Part shown: positions 20,901 through 31,550 of the stretch, piece after piece
Layout of the letters: the number at the start of each line of letters is the position of its first letter
Numbering within the stretch: position 1 is the stretch's first letter
Assembly: GCA_023374045.1 (NCBI GenBank)
Contig: CM041783.1
Coordinates: 95,391,298 to 95,455,297, forward strand
DNA: 64,000 nt
Direction: 5' to 3'
From: Limonium bicolor
Taxonomy: Eukaryota; Streptophyta; Magnoliopsida; Caryophyllales; Plumbaginaceae
Notes under the pieces: generated by a model
What the model saw: only the letters and a program-made list of their open reading frames with translations
The model's database searches: none
Told to the model about the DNA's origin: nothing
Position numbers and translations under genes: made by a program

Positions 20901-21942
20901 GGGGGGGGGTAGCAGGAAGGATTTCTTGTGGACAATCAGGATGAGAAACAGAGAAGGGAAAGTGATTTTCATTGAATGTAACATCTCTGGAAACAATAAT
21001 TTTCTTTGTGGAGGGATTGTAGCATAGATATCCAGTATGGTTGAGGGAATATCCAACAAAGATATGTTCAGCAGATCTAAAAAAGAGTTTGTAGTGTTGG
21101 GTGGGTCTTAAGTTAGGCCAACAGGAGGTGCCAAAGACACGGAGCTTGTTGTAATCAGGTGAGGAGTGATAGAGGAGCTGGTAAGGGGACTGATTATGTA
21201 CTGATAGGGGTGGGGGTTCTATTGAGAAGATAGGTGGCAGTGGTAGCAGCAAAGGACCAAAATGAGAGAGGCATAGAGGCTTGGGCTAACAGACAAAGAG
21301 CTCTGTCCATAACAAATCTGTGGCGGCATTCAACCATACCATTTTGAGGGTGGGAGTGAGGACAGGATAAGCGGTGAAAAATGCCATGGGTTATGAAAAA
21401 TTGTTTGAGAGTCATAAACTCTCCACCACCATCAGTCTGAAAGGACCGAATCTGTACAGAATATTGTGTCTCAACCATCTTACAAAAAGATGGAATAACA
21501 ATAGCCACATCAGATTTTAGTTTGATAGGAAAACACCACATGTATCTAGTACAATCATCAACAATTAATAAGTAATATCGATAACCATCCACTGATGTAA
21601 AATGGGCAGGGCCCCATAGATCCATATATAAAAGCTGAAAAGGAGACTGAGATCTAGTTTGAGTGGATAGGTGGGGTAGAGCATGTGTTTCCCTTTGCTA
21701 CAAGCAGCACAAAATTGTAGATTAGAAGATCTACTGAGGAGTAGGGAAAACTTATTAATAGCAAACATTGTTTGAACAATAGAGGGGTGCCCAAGACGTT
21801 GGTGCCATATAGTAGTAGAAGTTCTGGTTCCTGGTGTGGTGGTAGTTGACTGAAGTTGTGGTGAGGTAGTGGTGGGGAATGTGTAGAGACCATCCCTAAC
21901 TGGACCGTGGAGGAGGGTAGTCCCAGTGGAGCGATCCTTCAA
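20881..21942 (-). pseudogene. pol: Copia integrase
   Basis: The GAG-pre-integrase zinc domain is IWHQRLGHPS...CAACSKGKH (21565-21942). The DDE core reads MDLWGPAHF, VDDCTRYMW and FQTDGGGEF (21194-21625). It continues in another frame with the VFGTSCWPNLRP region (20881-21252). Frameshifts lie near 21600 and 21200. Confidence 0.92.
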
Positions 21943-22042
21943 AACAAAGAAATCTGGGTGAAACTCAAAAAAGTATTGTTGTCTTGGTTGAATTTTCTGA
22001 CTGAAATCAGATTTTTATGCAAGCCAGGTGTATGAAAAATGT

Positions 22043-22655
22043 CTAAGAGCGTGTAAGTACGAGAAGGAAAAGTAAAGTTGTACTTCCAACATGAGAAATA
22101 TGCATAGATGTACCATCACCCAAGGAAACCGTCTCAGTTCCTTGGTAGTCAGTAGCATCAACATTCAACTTGCTGAAGTCTCCTGTGAAATGGTGTGTAG
22201 CACCAGTGTCTGGTACCCATGATGAATTGGTAGGAGAAGTGTTGTGTGTGGTGAAATTAGCCTGGAAACTTCGTGGGGGAGGAGGTTGGTAGGACTGAGT
22301 GTATCGATGGTAGCAATTCTTTGCCACATGGCCCCTTTTTCGCAGATCTGGCATTGAGGTCTAGTATCCTGAGTGCCAGCAAAATTTGTGGATCCGAGGT
22401 GGTATTCTGGTAGGAACCTTGCTGAAAGTAGGATCTATTCCCATTAGATGTCCCTCTCCCCAGGGATCTAGAGTTTCTGTCATTTCTGGGTTTATCTGGT
22501 TTAGATGATGAGTCTGATTTAGTGGTGGTGTTGAGGCTAACAGTAGAGGATGTGGTTTTCTGATGTTCAGTCAGGCGAACCTCTTGATGAAGTAAATTGT
22601 TGTATAATTGTGTGGGGGTAAGAGTTTGGGGTTGAGTGAGAATGTAGTAAACCAT
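22043..22655 (-). pseudogene. gag: Copia gag C-terminus with zinc knuckle, and protease
   Basis: A serine/threonine-rich gag tail leads to a CCHC knuckle (CQIC...GHVAKNC) read across a frameshift near 22355. The aspartic protease motif WVPDTGATHHFTG follows (about 22170-22220). Confidence 0.88.
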
Positions 22656-23248
22656 GGCATCGTACTCAGAGGGAAGACCCTAAGAAAATAGGTTTGAAAA
22701 TCCCCATGGGAAACAGAATGTCCAGCAGCGGCAAGAGAATTGACCAGAATTTGGGCCCGGTTAAAATAATCTGTAACTGTTTCATTGCTCTTTCTTAATT
22801 CCTGCTAGTTCCAATTTATATTGACCAACATACGCAGAAGATTTAGCAGCAAAAATCTCTTCTAGAACATTCCACATCTCCATGGAACTGGTACACGCAG
22901 CTTGAATCACAAGCGATTCAGACAAAGAAGAGAGTAATATGCTCATGACTAATTGATCTTGAGTTTTCCATTTAGAATATTCCTTATTAATTTCTCCATT
23001 GATAACCGCTGCAGGACATGAAAAACTACCACCACATAACGATACAAATCGTTACCTCGAAGAAAAGGAAGAAGAAGACTCCTCCAAGTGGGATAGTTGT
23101 CAGATCTCAATTTCACCAAGTGAGATGCAGCCGCTAGGATCGAGTAAGAAGGGGGATTGTGAGTAACAATGGTCGTCGTTGTTGTGTTTGCCGGTGTAGA
23201 GATTTGAGGAATGCCATCGGATTCTCTAGATATGGATAATCCAGACAT
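22656..23248 (-). pseudogene. gag: Copia gag N-terminus
   Basis: It starts with ATG at 23248, shortly after the primer site. The copia gag opening is seen as LVKLRSDNYPTWRSLLLPFLRG (23040-23130). Shifts and stops between 22656 and 22948 break the capsid region. Confidence 0.85.
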
Positions 23249-23272
23249 GATGACGAAGATTAGCCTTCAGAT

Positions 23273-23285
23273 GGCTCTGATACCA
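23273..23285 (-). promoter_or_regulatory. Copia primer binding site, initiator-Met tRNA
   Basis: On the minus strand TGGTATCAGAGCC directly follows the 5' LTR. The sequence just after it allows a short stem (TCAGA...TCTGA). Confidence 0.93.
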
Positions 23286-23469
23286 TACTAAAATATAGAA
23301 TAGAGATAGATTTATCAATGGATCGGTAAGCAATGCTCTACCCCGATATGTATATTTATACTGCTCAGTACTGTAGATGTTTGTACTACCTTAGGATATT
23401 TGTATACTGGACTGAGACTAATTACAGAATGTAAGGCCCAAAGAGAGTGGGCCGCCCTATAGGCTATTA
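23286..23469 (-). repeat. Copia 5' LTR (184 bp)
   Basis: Direct repeat of 18880-19063; the duplication TTCTG follows at 23470-23474. The primer site abuts it on the minus strand. Confidence 0.92.
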
Positions 23470-23474
23470 TTCTG

Positions 23475-26248
23475 GTCCAGCGTCAATTTTAGTAACCTGA
23501 ACATTCTTAAATCTGCACCTTTGAAGAGGGTAAATCACTGCAACTGCCACCTGAACGTACATATCTCAGCCTCCCTTCCTCCACTCTCTCCTCACGGTAA
23601 TTTTGGAAGCAACTGGTGAACAAGGAGCATACCTGCCTTTGTCTTCATTCCCTCATCTGCTGAACAACAAATCCAGATGGTGAACAAGGAACATACAAAT
23701 CTGCGCCTGCTGATTCTGTCCATTCTTTTACGGTAATTTTACGAATCTAAACCAGTGAACAAGAAGTATACATATGTCACTCTCTATTTTCTTTCTCTGT
23801 ATAAATTGAAATCAGTCACACCCATTCTTGTCGATTCTTCTTTCAATCTTCATTAACATGTCTGGACTTATTGCCATGGTGTAGATCTATAAATGATCTC
23901 GGTGTTGAACTGGTTGATGGTGGTTTTGGTAACAATTAAAGTGGGGTGAACAGAAATAAATGTTTCTTTATCTGAAACTGGAGAAGAAAGTAGAGGAGGG
24001 TTTCTATTTTTTTTTCTTAAAAAAAAAACATCATCAATTAAAAGGATATGTTGTAATCTGGCTTAAATCATCAATGGGAATAAACCCAAAACTGGTTTCA
24101 AAGTTTTCCTTGTTAAGGTAAGCAAAACTTTGCTTCTGTTTGCCATAAATCTTTAGTGTCGTTTCTGTTCTTTAGCCTTGTACTAGTTCACCGAGAGTTG
24201 TTAGTTTAATTAATACAGTGCTATACTTTTATATACAAGTTTTCACAATTAAAAACATTTAAACAATTAAAGGAATTTTTCTATGCGTATGGATATTGTG
24301 GGTAAAATGGTAACAAAATCTGAGCTTGTTCATCCTCTTGGCATGGCTACACCAACATCAAAAACCAGGCTGAAATGTAAGTTTTATAACAGGGATGGTG
24401 TTCCCCTTCCTAAAGCTGCCGTCAACATTAGAAGATAATTGATTTCTTTTATCACACCTTGTGAAGGAAAATATTATAGGCTACCAAGTCTCTGCTGTCC
24501 AAAAAAAAAATATATATAACATATGAATTATATCCTTGCTGTTAATTGAAAGAAAAGAACAATAGGCTGCATATTGAACCTAAATATTCTTTTGGTTGAT
24601 TAAACGTGAGTTACGAGGTAAGGTAATTTGTTAAATAAGCATAACGAAAGGAGTACCAATAATGGTTTATTAATTGAGTTTAAATGATAATATGATTTTA
24701 ATTTTATGGTTAAACAACCTAATAAATTACCGGGAAGTGTTCCGTATATTTTTGTTTGGAAATCTGAAAATGAGATAAATAGTCTAAGGTAAATTGTGAT
24801 TTTTAGAATTAATATATGGGTAATGGTTGTCATGGTTTTTAAAAGAGAACTAAATGTATCAATCCTATTGTTACCGAGTTAAAAGTCATTAGTTTAATAT
24901 GTTAATAATCACTGTTAGTGAATAAACAGTTAATTGAGATTTTTAAGTTTTTAGTTGCATTTGGTGTGTAAGTGAGTGATTGATCGTGGGCTAGAAAAAA
25001 ATTAATTGTGGTTTATTGCATTTTTTTTATTAACTTGTTTTGGTATTTGATAAGATTGACGTTAAATGATTAAATGGTAAATTGGTGTTTCATTAATTTT
25101 AATAATTTTGGTACTGGTAAATTAAAAGTAAATCGTAAATAAATGTTAATTCGAGAGTTTAAACGAAAAAGGTAGTAATGAGTTAAATTATTCTAAAATT
25201 GGAGATACGAGTCGTTAATATAGAAAGATATAGTTAGTTAAGATTTTTAAGTGTTGTAAAAAAATTGATTAATGAAAGAAATCACAAAAGGGAATAATGA
25301 GATAATATTTGTCTAGAGTTAATCAATTTTCTTTCTCTGTACGGTAATATTGAAACTAATAGGAACATACATGTGCCTTCCATTTTCTTCACGGTAAATA
25401 TCCTACTAGTAAGAGTATATATATATATATATAATCTGTACAACATTCGCTTCACGGTACCTTTGAATCTAAGCTGAAACAAATCTCGGCTAATGTTTAA
25501 TCATACATATATATACATCTAACTGCACCAAACTGAGTACATACGCATACATGTTATGTTAAGTATATATACACATATACTTATACACATATGTGTATAT
25601 AGTTGGTAAACAAAAAAATCAAGAGGATTGATGTAATAGAAATATACTTTGAAACTTATAGGCTTGGTGTATTATAGGGACACACTTGTTCTTATAGTTG
25701 TTGTTGTTATTAATAAACATTATACCAATTCTCCAATAATTCCAACTCTATAATCCAACCACCATTATGTAATTCTAAGCCTTTAGATCAATGTTTTAAA
25801 TCCTCCAACTATGTATACATCTGTCATTTAGAGTTTGGTTAATGTAGTAAGAGATTAGAGTTGTATAACTCATAAGGATTAATACAGAATTCCTAAAGTA
25901 TGAGACTATATAATGTAACACTAAGGGAGAGAAAGAATTATGCATATTTTATTAAATAAAAGGGGTTTAATGGTATACCTATTGTGGTGAAGAATTACGA
26001 GAACATATACATATATATAGTTGGTAAGTTACTTAAGAGGAAAACGTATAGAGAGAAAATCGTAATACGATAAACTATTATAACATGTGTGATAATTAAA
26101 TGACACTCTCGGTTGATTCAATTATAGGATCGGAATAGTCGGGACGAGAGTTAAGACGACAGTCGGGAGTTAGATGATCTTCCCTTTCTGGTGTACGGTA
26201 TGGTTTTTGTAGCCTTCTTGCTACCGAGTTATACTCGGCTGTGTGCTA
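23475..26248 (+). other. Middle part of LTR A; no gene
   Basis: LTR A continues after the copia element. It is AT-rich with TA microsatellite-like runs (about 25415-25435, 25505-25605) and no frame with a recognisable domain. The last 80 bases match the conserved Tekay LTR block ending GTGTGCTA, where the CACTA element inserted. Confidence 0.7.
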
Positions 26249-26264
26249 CACTAGTGGAACACGA
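26249..26264 (+). repeat. CACTA-1 left terminal inverted repeat
   Basis: CACTAGTGGAACACGA pairs with the inverted right end at 35815-35830, with two mismatches. Confidence 0.93.
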
Positions 26265-26370
26265 GCCTTTAATGACGGTGGTTTAATCACGGCTTTAACA
26301 GAATCCGTAATTAATAGGAAGGCCGGCGGAATTAATTAATGACGTTTATTGAATTAACCGTAAGCAATAA

Positions 26371-26546
26371 TCGGTCGGAGGTAGGGCGCCTTTTTTAGGA
26401 CGGACTTTAGCTGACGGTTATTAGTAAAACCGTAATCTAAAGTCCCGTTGACGTGCGCTTTTCGGTCAACGGACTTTAGATTACGGTTTTACTAATAACC
26501 GTCAGCTAAAGTCTGTCCTAAAAAAGGCACGCCTACCTCCGACTGA
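26371..26546 (+). repeat. CACTA-1 5' subterminal hairpin (about 80-bp arms)
   Basis: A near-perfect palindrome. The left arm contains ACTTTAGCTGACGGTTAT and the right arm its complement; the loop is about 13 bases. Two shorter hairpins of the same motif family lie at about 26889-26970. Subterminal repeats are where En/Spm TNPA-type proteins bind. Confidence 0.9.
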
Positions 26547-26631
26547 TGATCAACGACGTCGTTTTGACCTGACGCCAAATATTTCCCGTATTATTTGATT
26601 TTTTCGACGCCGGCGCGTAATCTAAATTTCA

Positions 26632-26905
26632 GTTTACGACATAGTTTTTCTAGTGTATTTTAGATTAATAAAAAACTTTATATTAATGTGTTACCTATGT
26701 TTGAAACCCAACATATGCCAATAATTATCGCGCTATTTTTTTAATTTTGTTACAATTTAGATTACGGTTAACGACGTCGTTTTACCAGTGATATTTTAGA
26801 TCAATAAAAACTTTATATTAATGTGTTACCATGTTTGAAACCCAACATATGCCAAATAATTATCGCGCTATTTTTTAATCTCGTTACACTTTAGATTACG
26901 GTTAT
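26632..26905 (+). repeat. CACTA-1 subterminal direct repeats (two units of about 135 bp)
   Basis: Each unit includes TTTATATTAATGTGTTACC, GAAACCCAACATATGCC and ATTATCGCGCTATTTTTT. Between the units lies the palindrome AACGACGTCGTT. CACTA-2 has three such units. Confidence 0.82.
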
Positions 26906-26969
26906 TTACGAACCGTCATTTAAAGTCTGACTTTAGATTACGGTTACATGTAAACCGTAATCTAAAGTC

Positions 26970-28195
26970 CTTTTAAAACACTTGCCTACACTCTGCACAC
27001 TGTCTACAGTAACTCTTCTTCTCTTTCGCGCTATCTTCCTCATGAAATCGCCACCTCTCTCCGTCACCTTGCTAACGGCCATCGCCGCCGTCGCTCCCAC
27101 CACTTTGTCACTCCCATCGCCCGGTCACCACCCATCTACCACTGGTCTCACCGTCGACGTCTCTATCGCGTATTGGGTAGCGATCGATTGATTGTCATTT
27201 TTTTCTTACTTTGTTCATATACATGCATTTCGATTGCAAGTTCTAAGTACCTCGTTTGTATCTAATCCTGAGAGGTAATTGCAAATGTTCTAACCTTGTT
27301 CATATATTGTGCCCAGATTCACCGTTAATTGCAACCTAGTTTGTGGGCTGATTTCTACACTACTTGCCCACTTCGGTGCTTAGTAACGGTAATTTTGCAA
27401 ACCAAACTGTAAACTGCTGTATTTATTTATTCTTAGCATTTAGTATTACAATTAATAACTAATAGTGTATTACCAACAAGCTATGCCAGATGCTCCTGTT
27501 TGATTTCATTTTCAACTGCTCTCTGTAAACTGCTGTATTCATTTTCAACTGCTCAATCTCTATGGCAGATGCTCTCTGTTTAATGCGTGCAAATTTGACT
27601 TTGATAAAACTGATTTGGAGACGTTAGAAATATAGGGGAGATGCTGTCGATTTTTTCCGCGGTTTAGCTAGCATTTAAACCTTGATTTTTTGATGAATTC
27701 TAATGTCGTTTTTCATTTATGCATCAGGACTACGATTATTGGCTTCCGACCTCACCGTCTTAGCATCGGCTAATCGTCTACTAGAGGTAAGATTTACATA
27801 TATACATATAATATTGACAAACTACCAAACATAGTTATCCGCCCAAGATATACCTAAAGAGGATATCTTCGGCAGTCCCTGTCGGACTGTCCATGATTGT
27901 TAAATCTCACACCTAGGGTGTGAGTGTTTTTAATTGTACTTTATTGATTATTTCAGCAGTATCTCTTTATTGTTTCTTCGAATGCATAATTATTGATTAA
28001 TATCATAATATCGTGCATTTGAAGAACTGAGGGAGATGCTGCCGAAATTTTCAATAAATTACATATTAAAAACACGTTCACCGGTGGGATTTAATACTCA
28101 TGGATGGATTTAGGTTGATAAGATACAAAAGTGGAAAGACTCTGCCACGGGTGACGGTATGAAATGGCTGCCTTCATATAAATAGCTAGAAGGAG
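26970..28195 (+). other. CACTA-1 5' leader; no firm gene
   Basis: A GC-rich block (about 26980-27190) with an open frame starting MPTLCTL is shared with CACTA-2, but frame length and residues differ between the copies, so I do not call a gene. The rest is AT-rich leader or intron sequence before the transposase ATG. Confidence 0.5.
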
Positions 28196-30030
28196 ATGGA
28201 ACGTTCGTGGATTTACAGCGGAAATTTGGACGACAAGTTTTAGAAGGAGTTGATAATTATGCACGGTGTTGGCGAACATCTGAAACCTACAGACAAGGGA
28301 TACATATTTTGTCCGTGTATCGACTGCCAAAACAATCTGAGATATCGCGGGTTGAAACAATTAAGGAACATCTGATCCGCCGCGGTTTTACAAAAGATTT
28401 CCAAGACATAATCCGATGGCATGGTCAGAGTGCGTTCGATGTTATTAAAGCCTGACGAAGGGGATATGGTCAGGCAAACACAGAAACAGAAATTGGAGAT
28501 GATACAGTTGCTGGTGACCCAGAAGAGTTACAGGGAACGTTGAGCCAGATTTTGGGATGATGACATTGAGACTATGCTCGAAGATGTGGAACGACATTAC
28601 TCTAACACCCACAAGCATGAAAATTTGTTGGATTCATCCAAAACACCGTGTACCCCGGTGTGACCCTACAAAGTTAAGCAAGTTGAGTGTCGTCCTCCTC
28701 AAGCTATTCAACTTGAAAGCGAAACATGGCTGGAGCGACGTAAGTTTCACTGACCTCCTGGAACTATTGAAATACGTTCTTCCGTGGACAAGTTTTACCA
28801 ACGACTACGTACTCAGCCAAAAAAATGATGTGCCCAATGGGTATGGGGTACCAGAAAATTCATGCTTGTCCAAATGGTTGCATGCTGTTTTTGGAAATCG
28901 GTGAATTTGTTGAAAGCTGTTCAGCATGGGAGCGTCATGGTATAAGAAACAACAAACCTCACATCAGGGTAGTAAGAAGGTTCACCAGCTAAGGTACTGT
29001 GGTACCTGCCCATCATTCCAAGGTTCAGACGTTTGTTCTCCATTGAGAAAGACGTAGAGAATCTTCGGTGGCTTCAGTTCACAGGAAAAAGGATGCAGAT
29101 TGAGACATCCCGCTGATGCACCACAGTGGAGAAACATAGACGTAAAATTTCCTGAGTTTGGTAACGAACCAGAAACCTAAGCTAGGCTTGTGCACGGATG
29201 GGATGAACCCCTTACGGTACTTTGAGTAGCATACACAGTACCTGGCCTGTGCTTTTGGTATTTACAATACCGCCGTGGTTATGGATGAAACCAAGAACAT
29301 CTTGTTGTCTTTTTAATATTGGTCCAAAGCAACCGGGCAACAAAAATTGACATATTCCTACAACCTTTGATAGAGGATCTACAACTCTTGTGGAATGAAG
29401 GGGGCTACGGTTTACGACTCATTCAGTAAAGAGGACTTCATTTGCGTGCTATGTTGTACTGCACAATCAATGATTCCCCGCCTATGGTAATCCTTCAGGC
29501 TATTATCAAGGGGGCGTTGGCGTGTCCGATTTGTGAGTGAAAACACTTGTAGCATTCTTTGAAACATAGTGGGAAAAACCGTGTATATGGGCCACCGAAA
29601 ATGCTTCCAAAAGGACATAAGTATCGAAAGATGCGAAAGAGTTCGATGGGAAAACTGATCACAGCATGGCGCGCCAGCCTTTGACAGGTACAGAGATTTA
29701 CAAAAAGTTGATATTGTGAAAAACTCGGGCCGCCAACCCAAAGTGGTGAAAAAAGTGTCTGGAAAAAGAAATCAATATTTTGGGAACTAGAGTACTGGCA
29801 GCATCTGGAGGTTAGACATTGTATCGATGGGATGCATGTCGAGAAGAACGTGGGTGAAAGTATCACAGCACTCTTTTGAACATAAAAGGAAAGACAAAGG
29901 ATCATTTGAAAGGAAGAAAAGATTTAATTGAGTTGGGCATACGCACAGAGCTTGGCCCGCAAGAACGTGGAAAACGCACATTCTTGCCTCCTGCCTGTCA
30001 CACTCTGTCTAAAGAAGAGAAACATAGTCT
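28196..30030 (+). pseudogene. CACTA-1 tnp2 transposase, N-terminal half, many frameshifts
   Basis: ATG at 28196 matches the start of the CACTA-2 protein (MERSWIYSGN). Fragments in all three frames match the CACTA-2 reading frame: the N-terminal transposase-associated domain with its Cys pairs, TIKEHLIRRGFTKDFQ, and KLFNLKAKHGWSDVSF. Missing and added single bases are frequent from 28240 to 29900. In the better CACTA-2 copy this stretch is one frame. Confidence 0.88.
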
Positions 30031-31431
30031 ATGCAGTACCCTTTACAACATAAGGTGCCATCAGGTTACTCCTCAAACATAAGAAACCTAGTGTCCATGA
30101 CAGATTTCAAATTAGTAGGAATGAAATCTCACGATTATCATGTCCTACTTCAAGAATTTTTGCCAATTGCACTACGTGGGATCTTGCCGGATGCTGTCAG
30201 ACACACAATCACAAACGTCAGTGTCTTCCTCAAATCCATTTCGTCTAAGGTTCTTGATGTGGACACTCTGTCTAAATTACAAAAGGATCTTATTGTGACA
30301 ATGTGCCAGCTGGAGATGTATTTTCCTCCATCGTTCTTCGACATAATGATACATCTCCTCGTGCATCTTGTAAGAGAGATTCTGATGTGTGGTCCTTTGT
30401 ACCTTCGCTACATGTATCCGTTCGAAAGGTACATGGGTGTCCTGAAGAAGAAAATGAAGAACCGTCGTCACCCAGAGGGTAGTATTATAGAGGGCACTAT
30501 CACAGAGGAAGTTGTAGACTTCTGCACCAATTACCTAGAAGGTGTCGATACCATTGGACTTCCACGTTCTAGACACGAGGGCAGATTGAAGGGTGTTGGC
30601 ACGGTTGGAAGGAAACTGAAAAGAATTGACATAGACACTCTTAACAAAGCTCATTTAGTTGTGCTAAGTCATCTTGAAGATGTTGAACCATACTTTGATG
30701 AACACTTGTGTGTTTTAAGAGCACAATATCCAAACATGAGTGACGTTAGACTACAAAATGAGCAGAATAGGACATTTGTCCGATGGTTCAAAGAGAGAGT
30801 GTTGTCCGATCAGTCCACGAATGTGCCTGAACTGATTAAAGTAGTTGCATTTGGACCAAATCTGGATGTAATTTCTTATGAGGGGTACGATGTCAACGGA
30901 TTCACCTTTTTCACAGAACGTCAGGATCAGAAGTCAACGAATCAAAACAGTGGTGTAGAGCTTGAAGCTTATCAAAACTTATATGACATCGGTGTCGTGG
31001 GTCATAGTCCTGTCTCAGTACAACAATCATATTTCGGTGTTATACAAGACATCTGGGTATTGGACTACAACAGCTACGAAATGTGTGTTTTCCGCTGTAA
31101 CTGGGTTAACAACAATCATGGCTACCGTGAGGAGGAGCATGGTATGAAACTGGTTGATCTGTCTAGAGCTACTCCCACGGTTGAGCCATTCGTTGTTGGG
31201 ACGAAGGTTAAGCAGATATTTTATGTAACTGATCCCTGTAATCCTAGATGGTCTGTTGTGCTTAAAGGGAGAAGAGGAATAGTTGGTGTGGATGGTGTGG
31301 TTGATGAGGATGAGTATGATGCAGAAGATGAACCTCCAATTGTTCCTATTTCATTGGAAGAGGCTGAGGTCACAGGTCATCGTGAGTATATACGATCAGA
31401 CCATAACGAGGGCATGTGGGTTGAGAGATAA
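30031..31431 (+). CDS. CACTA-1 tnp2 transposase, C-terminal part (DUF4218/DUF4216 region)
   Basis: An uninterrupted 466-codon frame. It includes NLVSMTDFKLVGMKSHDYHV, the DUF4218-type CQLEMYFPPSFFDIMIHL, YPFERYMGVLKKK and, near the end, the DUF4216-type region (DIWVLDYNSYEMCVFRCNWV). The ATG at 30031 is not the natural start; the frame is the downstream half of the transposase. The protein cuts and moves CACTA elements by binding their ends. The stop is TAA at 31429. Confidence 0.9.
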   Translation: MQYPLQHKVPSGYSSNIRNLVSMTDFKLVGMKSHDYHVLLQEFLPIALRGILPDAVRHTITNVSVFLKSISSKVLDVDTLSKLQKDLIVTMCQLEMYFPPSFFDIMIHLLVHLVREILMCGPLYLRYMYPFERYMGVLKKKMKNRRHPEGSIIEGTITEEVVDFCTNYLEGVDTIGLPRSRHEGRLKGVGTVGRKLKRIDIDTLNKAHLVVLSHLEDVEPYFDEHLCVLRAQYPNMSDVRLQNEQNRTFVRWFKERVLSDQSTNVPELIKVVAFGPNLDVISYEGYDVNGFTFFTERQDQKSTNQNSGVELEAYQNLYDIGVVGHSPVSVQQSYFGVIQDIWVLDYNSYEMCVFRCNWVNNNHGYREEEHGMKLVDLSRATPTVEPFVVGTKVKQIFYVTDPCNPRWSVVLKGRRGIVGVDGVVDEDEYDAEDEPPIVPISLEEAEVTGHREYIRSDHNEGMWVER

Positions 31432-31550
31432 TGGTGTATGTAAGTTATTACTATAAAAATTTATATGAAATTAACACTTTTATTTATTGCTTGTTTATGA
31501 CCATTATGAAATCTTAATTTAATTCAAATTGTATTTCAATCCTTGCAGGC

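Larger units (their letters stand above)
18880..23469 (-). mobile_element. Complete Ty1/copia retrotransposon, Ale/Retrofit-like (4590 bp)
   Basis: Two 184-bp LTRs flank a minus-strand interior with primer site, gag, protease, integrase, RT and RNase H in copia order. TTCTG flanks both ends (18875-18879, 23470-23474). Very short LTRs and the total size fit the Ale/Retrofit lineage. The LTRs differ at roughly seven positions and the polyprotein has several frameshifts and stops, so it is a fairly recent but dead copy. It interrupts LTR A. Confidence 0.95.
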
